The notes under the pieces are model-generated. The model was not told the DNA's origin. It searched no databases and saw nothing but the letters and a program-made list of their open reading frames with translations. A program made the position numbers and the translations under genes. DNA of 10,886 nt from Planctomycetota bacterium (GTDB lineage: Bacteria > Planctomycetota > Planctomycetia > Planctomycetales > Planctomycetaceae), in NCBI GenBank assembly GCA_013151585.1, contig JAADHY010000513.1, forward strand, positions 1 to 10,886, given 5' to 3'. This document shows positions 1-7,302 of this stretch, piece by piece (position 1 is the stretch's first letter; each line of letters begins with the position of its first letter).

Positions 1-1087
1 AGAAGTAGACGGCACCTGAGGGAACAAGTCGCCAGATCGGTTTCGGCCCGACGCGGCCCCTCTCTAAAGACCAGCCAGAAACCGGCTGCCATCGGCTGCT
101 GGATACGGCAATAAGCCGCAATCTGACTGATGTGTTGGGCACCGTGCCGATCAGACCGTGGTCAGTGGACTGCAACCAGCGGGGTTTCCACCCGTCGGCG
201 AAGATCGCTGGTGTTGCGAGTACGAGTCTGACTTTGCTTGCGGTGGCAAGCAGATCAGCTAACTCTTTGGGGCAACTCCAAGCCTCCGCGAGATCTTCGG
301 TGCGTTTCCAGCGTACCAAGCGGCGTTCGCCACCGAACGGATGCAAGTGGTCCAACTGGTCTAATTGTTGCTTAAAGGGCTCATCATGGGATACGCGTGC
401 GGCCACCTCTATCACTTCATGGTGCCTTGCTCGACCGCCAGCCAAGTTGCAGTCGACGCCCACACTTATGAACAGTTCAGACTCAGAGGCCGCCCCACGA
501 TGTGGATCAATGTGGACATGGACGCGTTCGTCTTTATCAAGAGCGTTAAGGCCGTCGGGCAGGACAAGCCGAGGCGGCCCCTTTTCCCAATTCCACTCAA
601 GCGACAACCCTTCCCCTTTACCAGAGCGTAGCCATTCAACTGTTTTCTCGATGGAAAGAAACCCGTCCACACGAGCCGGCTTAAAGTCTTCGTCTTTGTC
701 AGCGAGAGGCAAGAGAACGGGGCGCAGGCTCGGCGCGGGTAAGTCGCAACCCTCGCCCGAGCGCAGTTCGCTCGGCCTGGCCGCTAAACATGCCTCTTCG
801 CCGTGTCCACGTGCGCGCACCACAAGATCGGCGGGAATTGGCAGGTAGAGTCGTCCATTCACAACTGGCAGCGGACCCGCTATGGCCAAGCTTTTTAGTT
901 TTTCAACTGTCTCCGGGCAAAAGCCCGACGGCGTCTGCTTGCCGAGCAAAGTGCGCAGCGAGCCGGCCAGCACGGAGGGAAGAGGCCAATCGAGCGATCG
1001 CATTCGAACACCTTGCCCGCGCCCGAAGGGCCGGCCGTCACGAGCGATGATGGGATCTCTCGGTGTGATCGCAAGGTAACAAGTCAT
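1..1087 (-). CDS. cmr3: Type III-B RAMP protein Cmr3 (3' end cut by window edge)
   Basis: Cmr3 is the Cas5-like RAMP subunit of the Cmr complex. It sits beside Cas10 at the foot of the complex and helps hold the 5' tag of the crRNA. I translated 362 codons from the ATG at 1087 with no stop before the window edge. The N-terminus carries the family signature PRDPIIARDGRPFG (residues 9-22) followed by WPLPSVLAGSLRT (34-46). Near the edge the frame reads VSGWSLERG and ends WRLVPSGAVYF, the normal Cmr3 C-terminal block, so only a few residues should be missing. The start is fixed by an ATGA overlap with the cmr2 stop and by AGGAGG at 1095-1100, 7 bases upstream, which implies coupled translation. 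Family identity is near certain. Fine role is known from Cmr complexes in general, not shown here. Confidence 0.93.
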   Translation of the reverse strand, partial: MTCYLAITPRDPIIARDGRPFGRGQGVRMRSLDWPLPSVLAGSLRTLLGKQTPSGFCPETVEKLKSLAIAGPLPVVNGRLYLPIPADLVVRARGHGEEACLAARPSELRSGEGCDLPAPSLRPVLLPLADKDEDFKPARVDGFLSIEKTVEWLRSGKGEGLSLEWNWEKGPPRLVLPDGLNALDKDERVHVHIDPHRGAASESELFISVGVDCNLAGGRARHHEVIEVAARVSHDEPFKQQLDQLDHLHPFGGERRLVRWKRTEDLAEAWSCPKELADLLATASKVRLVLATPAIFADGWKPRWLQSTDHGLIGTVPNTSVRLRLIAVSSSRWQPVSGWSLERGRVGPKPIWRLVPSGAVYF

Positions 1088-2976
1088 CCTGATGCCTCCT
1101 GTACTGGCACGAGTCGGGGCGTCGTTTCGGGCGTCCGTCGGGCCTGCCCAAGTACCTGGCCAATGTGGGAAGCGACCAGCATCTCGTCAGCCAAACGGCG
1201 TGCGCCGGCGGCCTCTTCCACAGTGGCGCACCGGTCGTTCAACCACTGGCGATCTGCGTCGGTGAGTTTGGTTTCCTTGCGCGACAGCAACAACTGCACA
1301 TCGGCCTGCAAGGCTTTGACCAGCGCGCCACCATGTCGCCAACCGTGGTATTGGTCTGCGAGACGCCTCAGATCGTAAGGAAACTTGTGTGGGAGAGCAT
1401 GCGAAGAAAACAGTTCGGCCCAATGCTGTAGCCGCTCGTCGATGGACTCTTGGCCCGCCTGCCACTGTTCGCGAATGCCGAACGCGACACCGCTCCGGGG
1501 ATGGACGAAAACAGCGAGCCCGTTGCGCTGGGCGTGGATGCCCCGCTCGGCCACGCCAGGCGTAGGGCCCTTGGCCCGCTGTTCCGCCGCTCGACCATAG
1601 GCCCGCAAGTCTTCCAGCGGCTCCAGGAAGTGGCCGATGGCCACGCCGACGGAGAAAGTCGGGTTGCCGAACTGCTGCAAACTGACTTGGAAGTCATCTC
1701 GCAACTTTCGGGCACACCGCAAACATTTGTCGACCGGCAGCAATGCCAACACATCGTCGCCACCGGCATAAATGCAGGCGCCGTTGTGATCAGCGACAAT
1801 CTGTCTCACTCGGGCGGCAAACTGGGCCAGACGCTGCGAGAAAGCTCGATGCTCTTCGGCAGTGGACATCTCTGCAATGAGTCGTCCCATATGGTCTCCG
1901 TCAGCAACCAGTATCGCTACATAAGGCGAGGGGGCGCCGAAGCCTAAGCCACCACAGTCAGGAGGATCGGAGAGTTTTCTGACGGCCCGGGCAAGGCGTT
2001 CAAGCCTCTCACGATTGACCTGGCTCTCGTCCGCGAGGCTGGCGTATCGCGTGCGATACACGGCTGTCCCCTCGAATGGAAAGTCGCGGTACGCAGGGAA
2101 CCTAGAAGGATCAATGCAACGAATGATATCGGTTCCCAGTTTCTCGCAAGCTTGCTTTAGCGCATCGAAAGCTTCGGCTACCCGCGTGTCCTGTTCGGCA
2201 CATCGTGCAATCCGACGTAACCAAGGATCTGCCGCGATGCGCGCAACGGACGGGTAAGGGCGAGCTCCGTGGGCGAGCCTCTTCGTGAGTCCAACCACAT
2301 CGAGCTGCTCGCCTTCCTGCAATCGCAACTTCCGGAAGGCAAAGCGCCTGAGGTCGTCAGAGGCATGGCCCTCACGCAAGTCGATCAAGACAGTCTCCCG
2401 GCGTCCATCCAAAGAGGACTTCGGCAGCCGCGCACGTCGGTTCGCCTCCGGCTCGGGTTGCGCGAAATCGCGACATCGCTTGCGGCCTTCCAAGAGCCGC
2501 ATGAGTCGCTTCCGAGCGTTTTTGTAGGCATGCTCGCTTTCGGGCTCGAAGGGCAACCAAGCGGCGTAGACTTCGACCACATCGTCGACTTGCCCTCTCC
2601 ACAGTTCATCGCGAACGATGTCACCAGCCGCTGCACGTGCCTCCTCGGCGAACGAACGCCATCGCTTGGCCACGGCGTGCTTGGCCTCCTGTAATAGCGA
2701 TTCGGGCAACGGGTTGTCCGGGACCTGGGCCAGGATGATGTTCGCTACGGTAAACCGCGGCTCCTCCCCATGCGGGGTGGCCTCCAAATCGGTTGCATCC
2801 TCTGCCGCTGGAAAGATCAGGCAATCTATCCCTACCCGGTCTGCAATCGCTTTGGCAGCGGCCTTGCTCAGTTCCGAAAGCATGAAAGAGCCGAACCAAA
2901 GGTCGCGTGTACGGCGCGCTGCCGCGATGAATTCTTGGACCGGACCAATGGATAGGGCTAGCAAGTACCAGTTCAT
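1084..2976 (-). CDS. cas10: Cas10/Cmr2, type III-B large subunit, cyclase-competent and lacking an HD domain
   Basis: Cas10 is the large subunit of the Cmr effector. In this family, binding of target RNA activates the palm domain to polymerise ATP into cyclic oligoadenylate. The 630-residue protein opens directly with the Cmr2 motif SIGPVQEFIAAARRTRDLW (residues 9-27). The palm shows VADGDHMG (358-365), the catalytic GGDD (405-408) and the strand SVGVAIGH (442-449). KSSLDGRRETVL (186-197) is also typical of Cmr2. No HD nuclease domain precedes the first motif, so the DNase activity found in some Cas10 proteins should be absent. The ATG at 2976 overlaps the cmr1 stop as ATGA and has CAGGAG about 8 bases upstream. 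The gene is intact, unlike csx1 just upstream. The link to cOA production is inferred from the intact GGDD and the neighbouring CARF genes. Confidence 0.97.
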   Translation of the reverse strand: MNWYLLALSIGPVQEFIAAARRTRDLWFGSFMLSELSKAAAKAIADRVGIDCLIFPAAEDATDLEATPHGEEPRFTVANIILAQVPDNPLPESLLQEAKHAVAKRWRSFAEEARAAAGDIVRDELWRGQVDDVVEVYAAWLPFEPESEHAYKNARKRLMRLLEGRKRCRDFAQPEPEANRRARLPKSSLDGRRETVLIDLREGHASDDLRRFAFRKLRLQEGEQLDVVGLTKRLAHGARPYPSVARIAADPWLRRIARCAEQDTRVAEAFDALKQACEKLGTDIIRCIDPSRFPAYRDFPFEGTAVYRTRYASLADESQVNRERLERLARAVRKLSDPPDCGGLGFGAPSPYVAILVADGDHMGRLIAEMSTAEEHRAFSQRLAQFAARVRQIVADHNGACIYAGGDDVLALLPVDKCLRCARKLRDDFQVSLQQFGNPTFSVGVAIGHFLEPLEDLRAYGRAAEQRAKGPTPGVAERGIHAQRNGLAVFVHPRSGVAFGIREQWQAGQESIDERLQHWAELFSSHALPHKFPYDLRRLADQYHGWRHGGALVKALQADVQLLLSRKETKLTDADRQWLNDRCATVEEAAGARRLADEMLVASHIGQVLGQARRTPETTPRLVPVQEASG

Positions 2977-4337
2977 CTGGATATCTCCTGAAAGCCGCTT
3001 TTCCCGGCGTAGTCGATGAGTGCCTCAACAGCGTCGTCGTATCCGCTCATGGGGGAGTTAGGGTACTTGCCCAGCCGGTCCGAATAGATTGCTGACAGGT
3101 TGAACCGGCGTACCTCTTGCACCGTGTCGTCGTCCTCTTGCACAAGGACAGCTCCTTCGGGGCGAGGAGCAACTAGCCGCAGTATGAGGGGACAAGCTTG
3201 TTCGGCACTGACCGCTAAAGGCTTAACAATTAATGGCGTTGCCATTCGCGATAGGCGCTCTTCTGCCACCAGCGGGTACAGCGTCGCATCTTCAGGGTCC
3301 CCTCGATCCTTGAAGTGGAAGACTATTGGCAAGCCAATCGCAGCACGTGGCACAACGTTGTTGGGTATATGCTGCAGGCGTCGGTGCCGCGCTGCACGTT
3401 GGCCTGTAACCTCGCGAACCGTCTCGGGTTCCGGCCACCGGGACCGGCCGGGACGATTACGCTGTGTACCAGCATTTCGACCTTTTCCTATGCCCTGTCG
3501 AAAACGCTGTAGCACACTGATTGCTTTCTTCCAGGCAGCGACAGTTCCCTGGACGCTTCCCACGTAGAGCCTTGGCGGCAGGGTCGGCCAGTCTCTCGGA
3601 CTGTTTCGGATCTCAGACGCAAAGTGACTACAGGCCTTGGACCACCACTCGCCAATTGCCGCCGTGTCGCCTCTTGGCGGAGCAAACTCCGAACAGAATA
3701 TGCTTCCACATCCACGACGCGTCCGGGCGCCTATGCCACCGAAATTACACCAGGCCCAAAGTGAAATCCTAACATCCTTTGCCAAGGCGTTAGGGAAACA
3801 GCAAGTTAGCCGAAAACGTGTACTTGCTATGAAGGGGGCAGGTTCTCTCTTAGGACGTGCATCCTGGTCGTGTCGCGGTTCCGGCGGTTCACCCTGAAAC
3901 GGAAAAAGTACGTAGGGAAGGCAATTATCCCTTCCCGAGAAAGGATCGTTCCAACGCAATTGATGTCCTCCCTGTCCGCCCCGGGCGTGGGGATTCCAAC
4001 GGTATTGGGCGCATCGCAACGTCTCTTCTGCCGCTAGAACGTCTACCCCAACAATCACTTGACTCGGCGTTTCGGTATCGCCCCAGATTGCCACTTCGGC
4101 TGCCCTGAGTTCCCCGACAGACTGAAACCGTGCCCCACAAGTGGCCCTCCACCAGAACCTTAGATGCCCTCGAATCGTCGTCGTACGGACCAACGTCACT
4201 GGATCAGGCTCGCCGGGCTCGACGCCGCCACCGAACATGGGCGTGACGACGTGAATCTCGTAGGTTTCGCTTTTCCAGCCGGGCGGCGAAGAAGGAACCG
4301 CCGGGCGACTCGGGCACGGCACCACCTTGCGTGTCAT
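2973..4337 (-). CDS. cmr1: Type III-B RAMP protein Cmr1
   Basis: Cmr1 is the RAMP subunit at the head of the Cmr complex, capping the crRNA 3' end together with Cmr6. The 454-residue protein contains the N-terminal signature TPMFGGGVEPGEPDPV (32-47) and IRGHLRFWWRA (55-65). Further on are NFGGIGARTRRGCGSIF in the middle, GRSRWPEPETVRE, and PRAAIGLPIVFHFKD in the C-terminal half, all standard Cmr1 blocks. The length is normal and the frame is uninterrupted. The ATG at 4337 lies 12 bases after the stop of the small CARF gene, with a GGGAG ribosome-binding site about 7 bases upstream. It ends in an ATGA overlap with cmr2. Tight spacing places it in one operon with csx1, the CARF gene, cmr2 and cmr3. 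Confidence 0.96.
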   Translation of the reverse strand: MTRKVVPCPSRPAVPSSPPGWKSETYEIHVVTPMFGGGVEPGEPDPVTLVRTTTIRGHLRFWWRATCGARFQSVGELRAAEVAIWGDTETPSQVIVGVDVLAAEETLRCAQYRWNPHARGGQGGHQLRWNDPFSGRDNCLPYVLFPFQGEPPEPRHDQDARPKREPAPFIASTRFRLTCCFPNALAKDVRISLWAWCNFGGIGARTRRGCGSIFCSEFAPPRGDTAAIGEWWSKACSHFASEIRNSPRDWPTLPPRLYVGSVQGTVAAWKKAISVLQRFRQGIGKGRNAGTQRNRPGRSRWPEPETVREVTGQRAARHRRLQHIPNNVVPRAAIGLPIVFHFKDRGDPEDATLYPLVAEERLSRMATPLIVKPLAVSAEQACPLILRLVAPRPEGAVLVQEDDDTVQEVRRFNLSAIYSDRLGKYPNSPMSGYDDAVEALIDYAGKSGFQEISR

Positions 4338-4349
4338 GACCTGCTCCCT

Positions 4350-4822
4350 TCACACAATTGAGTTGTCGCTATCATCAAACCAATGAGATTCGCTTTGGAT
4401 GTACGGCTCGGCGTCTTGTTCGGTCAGGTGGCGGCGGTCGACGAGGGCGAAACGGTGCACCGGGCGGTCCAATCGTTGGGCACATTCTACCAGATTCTGA
4501 ACACAAATGCCCATGATCGTGACGCCGCCGGTGAGGTTGGCCGGGACGGTGTCGGCCTCCAAGAGCCAGTGGCTGGCGTGGGCCACCAGGGGGGCTCCTC
4601 AAAGCCGCCAAAGGCATCCTGCAGGATCAAACGCTCGCACGGGCCGTCGAGCTTGGCGCGACGAGCGGCCTCGTCGACTGTCTTGTCCGACTGCTTCGAG
4701 CAGACGACCAACCAGCGTTGCGGTGGAAAGCCTTCCCGCCAAGCGTTTTGGATCGCGGAAAACAACACGCCGGGCCGGTTGCCTTGGGGCGAAGTCAGCA
4801 GCCAGCCCGAAGGCGGTTCCAA
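4350..4822 (-). pseudogene. Small stand-alone CARF-domain protein, frameshifted as sequenced
   Basis: This gene encodes a short Rossmann-like CARF protein of about 157 residues once one base is restored. The N-terminal piece gives the first CARF strand and loop, WLLTSPQGN, then LFSAIQNAW and WLVVCSKQSDK. After the shift the second piece reads ANLTGGVTIMG (NLTGGVTIM at 4512-4538), which matches the NxTGGTKxM-type ligand loop of CARF domains, followed by RPVHRFALVDRR. The break is at a run of six G on the plus strand (4589-4594). One extra base restores LVAHASHWLLEADT after the FGGFEE segment. The 473-base span plus one is a whole number of codons. The best start is a TTG at 4822 without a clear ribosome-binding site, overlapping the csx1 end by 28 bases, so coupling is likely. 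There is no HEPN or other effector domain. A cOA-degrading ring nuclease or a cOA-responsive regulator are both possible, and I cannot choose a named family. Confidence 0.72.
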
Positions 4823-6116
4823 AAATCGCGCACCGATTGCAAACTGTCCGGTGGCCTCTCCATGCTCTCGGGACGCATGCCGTGATGCATCAGTGAGTTG
4901 CGAAGTTCATCGGCCAGCCGGTTCCAGAAGTCGCCGAATGCTTTCTGAGCTGGCGTGGTCTTGAGGTCGAAGGAATCGTCGCGCAGGAGCGCTCGAACGG
5001 CGTTGAGCCGGCGCTCGGACCGCTTTCGTTGCTTCTCGTAGTTCAGCCAGTCCTGAGTTTGGCCGCTCCCCCATGACCCAGGAAACGCCCCATTCGCGCA
5101 TCAGACCGACGGCCAGCGAAACCTGGCCCCGGTCGAGATAGGCGTCGATGAGGCGTGCTTGTCGTTCCAACTCCTGCGTGTTCAGCGCGATCGCTGCCTT
5201 CCAGACGCCTTTCGAGGGCGGCGGTTGGCAGAACGCGGTCGCTTCGGCCGTCCCGGCCACGATGTCAGCCAGCGACACGACCAGCGGCAGACTGCGGCTT
5301 GGCTCGGAGCGGGACAAACGCGGAACGGCGTCGGCGACCGCCCGTGCCACCTTGCCCAGCTCCAGCGGCAGCCTACTCCGTAGGCGAAAGATTGTCTTTC
5401 CAGGGCGACCGCAGCTTTCTCCAATTCGCTCGCTTGCCGGTGCAGCGCAGCATCGTTGTTTCGAGCCTGAGCCGTTCGGCGCAGACCGTCGATCACCGGC
5501 CGGATCAGCCGAGCGATCGGAAGGGCTATCCCTTGGTCGCGAAAGACGCGCACGGCATGGAACCACTCGGGCGGCTCCAGCAGCGGCCGAAGGTCGATGA
5601 TCGGACCCGGCTGATCGGGCGGAGTGCCTTCCAGCATCCCGTAATAAGCTCCGCGCAGACGGACACCGCGGAGCGATGTCAAGTACAGGGCCAAAGCGTA
5701 GACAATGAACGGGAAGTGCCGAAGACCTTGCGTGACATCCAGCGAGAGATCGCAGCCAGGGGGAAGCTGGCCGGCGACGTGTTCCAGGATCTCGCGCAAT
5801 TCGTCCGGCGTGCGTCCGTCGGGAATGGACGCTGCCTCGGGGACAACCCCAAGTATTTGTTGCGTCTCCTCCCTGAACTCCGGCCACGTATTCTTCTCGG
5901 CTCCGGCAGTAACCATCGCCAACACTCGATCCGGGCGCTCCCTTTCGGGCAACAAACGCATCAAGGCCAACGGCGGGAGCGTTGCCGTCTCAGTATGTCC
6001 ATCCCATGCATAAGTCGCTGGCCGAGCTTGCACCCCAAAGCCGTGAGCAAGACATGAGGATGGTCAGAGGCTTCGGATACCTTCTCACGGTCGGCCCATA
6101 ACTCGTTCCACGCCAT
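4795..6116 (-). pseudogene. csx1: Csx1-family CARF-HEPN ribonuclease (TM1812/DxTHG type), three frameshifts as sequenced
   Basis: Csx1 proteins bind cyclic oligoadenylate through a CARF domain and then cut RNA with a HEPN domain. Joining three frames gives 440 residues, normal for the family. The N-terminus reads HVLLTALGVQARPATYAWDG, and the CARF loop DVTQG falls near residues 127-131, inside LSLDVTQGLRHFPF. The C-terminus, lying in a frame not joined to either longer piece, reads WNRLADELRNSLMHHGM. It supplies the HEPN RxxxxH motif (RNSLMH, about 406-411, at 4885-4902). Shifts are a G run at 6033-6036 (one base short), about 5371-5378 (one base short, restoring GLPLELGK) and a C run at 5068-5072 (one base extra). 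The net change of one base makes 1322 bases a whole frame. I chose the ATG at 6116 because AGAAGGAG lies at 6128-6135. The family call is firm. Whether the breaks are real or sequencing errors is open. Confidence 0.88.
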
Positions 6117-6127
6117 AGCCAGACTCA

Positions 6128-6135
6128 CTCCTTCT
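6128..6135 (-). promoter_or_regulatory. Ribosome-binding site deciding the csx1 start
   Basis: AGAAGGAG on the minus strand, 11 bases before the ATG at 6116. The first long open piece of csx1 appears to begin at 6033, but that is only an internal GTG created by the first frameshift. The ribosome-binding site, together with the in-frame first CARF strand HVLLTALG lying upstream of 6033, moves the start to 6116. A second purine-rich tract, GGGAGGAG, lies slightly further upstream without a good start codon at normal spacing. Confidence 0.6.
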
Positions 6136-6271
6136 GCAATGGTTTAATCTCCTCCCAACAGGTAATACGATGAATCGAAGCAAACCATGACAGCCCTTGT
6201 GCAGAATGCCCCGGCGAGGGCGGAATGGAGCACCAGCGAGAGCCGATACACAGAAGCAATTTGTCTTGCTT

Positions 6272-6299
6272 CCCAAGTCGTCAAAATGGATAACTTGGG
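6272..6299. repeat. 7-bp perfect inverted repeat upstream of csx1
   Basis: CCCAAGT (6272-6278) and ACTTGGG (6293-6299) are perfect inverted copies separated by 14 bases. The element sits about 155 bases upstream of the csx1 ATG, and the hexamer TTGACG on the minus strand lies in its loop. It could be an operator or an RNA hairpin. It lacks a following T run, so it is a poor intrinsic terminator. Confidence 0.4.
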
Positions 6300-6341
6300 C
6301 AATTCCAAGCTTCGGAAAGAACAATCGCACAACGAACAGAT

Positions 6342-6355
6342 GTTGGTAGCCCAAC
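6342..6355. repeat. Short palindrome with TAGC/GCTA loop after the 306-aa gene
   Basis: GTTGG, TAGC, CCAAC: a perfect 5-bp stem with a 4-base loop, 27 bases past the stop of the 306-aa gene. The loop is the same TAGC/GCTA core found in the palindromes upstream of cas3. Too short to act as a strong terminator on its own. Confidence 0.4.
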
Positions 6356-6381
6356 GATTCGTTGCCGGGGATAGGCCGAGT

Positions 6382-7302
6382 TTACACCGTCCGGGCTGGT
6401 GCGAAATTCCGATATTTGCCGATGGTCAGGCGCTGGCAGCGATATACTTCGACGACGCCGTGTGCCAGTAGCCTGCGGCGGTCGGGGTCGTCCTGTTGCA
6501 GTTCTTTGATGGCGAGAAGCGTACGTACGACGTCGATTGGAATCGCGCAGCTCCAGATGGGCCAAGTAAAGAAGGTGTCGCGACTACCGCCGGTACGGAA
6601 CCCGGTGGTTTCCAGGGACGAGCGGACTGGTGCGGTTGGAAACAGCGGCAAGGCTTCAATGGCGAGCCGGTTCGCGCCGCGGACCGTGCGGATGGGATCG
6701 CCGCTGGGTTCATTCCAGCGCAACGCATAGCGGCGGTCGTCTTCCGGGTCCCAGCGCAGGCTGGGCCGGCCGTCGTCGTACGTCCACGGCTGGAACAGAG
6801 CCTTGCGCAGGTGTTCCGGTTCGGTCACTTCAATCAGCTCGCGCATGGTTTTCAAGAAGTGTTGATGGCCCGCCCCGCTCATGGTGCGAAACGCAGTGTC
6901 CTGGATGACCTTGTCTTGTGCGATCACGTCGCACCCGAAAGCAGCAACGAAGTCGGCCCATGTGCGATCGCCCGTGCGGTGCGCCTGGTCGCAAGCCTCG
7001 GCGGCGTATTGTCGGAATCGGTCCGGCGGTATCTTCAGGTTGTCGTCCACAGCCAATGCCGGATGGTCGTGCATCGTGCGAAGCCGTCGGTGCAAGGTGG
7101 CGACGAGCGTCTCTTCGTCGAGCGGCTGCTCAGTTACGATAACCGGACACCAACCCGCTTTGCGTTTCCAATACATCCGCACTGGCTCTTCCGGCCAGGC
7201 GGTCGAAAGAGAGCGGAGCGTCCCCACGGCGGCGAGAAACGCCAAGAGGTTAGATCCATTCAGGCCGGACAACTCAAGACTCGAATTGCCTTTCGCGTTC
7301 AT
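6382..7302 (-). CDS. Cas3-linked type I-G protein (Cas8-like or 'Cas3-extension' family candidate)
   Basis: An intact 306-residue protein directly after cas3, joined by an ATGA overlap (ATG at 7302) and a GGAG site 7 bases upstream, so it is translated with cas3. The N-terminus LSGLNGSNLLAFLAAVGTLR (11-30) resembles the opening Gly-Leu-rich helix seen in I-G/I-U Cas8-like or Csb3-like proteins. Later segments are RTMSGAGHQHFLKTMREL (139-156) and RYALRWNEPSGDP (191-203) followed by TVRGANRLAIEALPLFPT (206-223). I see no nuclease or helicase motif, signal peptide or membrane segment. Position and N-terminus point to a role with I-G interference, perhaps linking Cas3 to an effector. I am sure it is a real gene. 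The family name is from memory of I-G loci and is less certain. It is not a RAMP-type Cas5, Cas6 or Cas7 as far as I can see. Confidence 0.72.
   Translation of the reverse strand: MNAKGNSSLELSGLNGSNLLAFLAAVGTLRSLSTAWPEEPVRMYWKRKAGWCPVIVTEQPLDEETLVATLHRRLRTMHDHPALAVDDNLKIPPDRFRQYAAEACDQAHRTGDRTWADFVAAFGCDVIAQDKVIQDTAFRTMSGAGHQHFLKTMRELIEVTEPEHLRKALFQPWTYDDGRPSLRWDPEDDRRYALRWNEPSGDPIRTVRGANRLAIEALPLFPTAPVRSSLETTGFRTGGSRDTFFTWPIWSCAIPIDVVRTLLAIKELQQDDPDRRRLLAHGVVEVYRCQRLTIGKYRNFAPARTV

Larger units (their letters stand above)
6117..6381. other. Intergenic region between the I-G and III-B modules
   Basis: This is the only gap of note inside the cas gene block and the natural place for the csx1-cmr promoter. 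It looks less GC-rich than the genes. An open frame runs across it on the minus strand (6085-6354), but it overlaps the csx1 start and shows no family motif, so I do not call it a gene. It contains two inverted repeats, described separately. A TTGACG hexamer occurs on the minus strand at 6279-6284, but I see no convincing -10 box at normal spacing, so no promoter is called. No T-run terminator was seen. Confidence 0.55.

Noticed and set aside
126..190. Suspected frameshift near the 3' end of cmr3
   Set aside because: Recounting the G run at 181-184 as four bases shows the frame is continuous from 1087 to the window edge and ends in the expected C-terminal motif.
132..848. Plus-strand open frame of 238 codons
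   Set aside because: It lies antisense to cmr3, whose conserved motifs are all on the minus strand. The translation is low-complexity Ser/Arg-rich with no family features.
6085..6354. Minus-strand open frame of 89 codons in the gap before csx1
   Set aside because: It overlaps the csx1 start, lacks a convincing ribosome-binding site and shows no motif.
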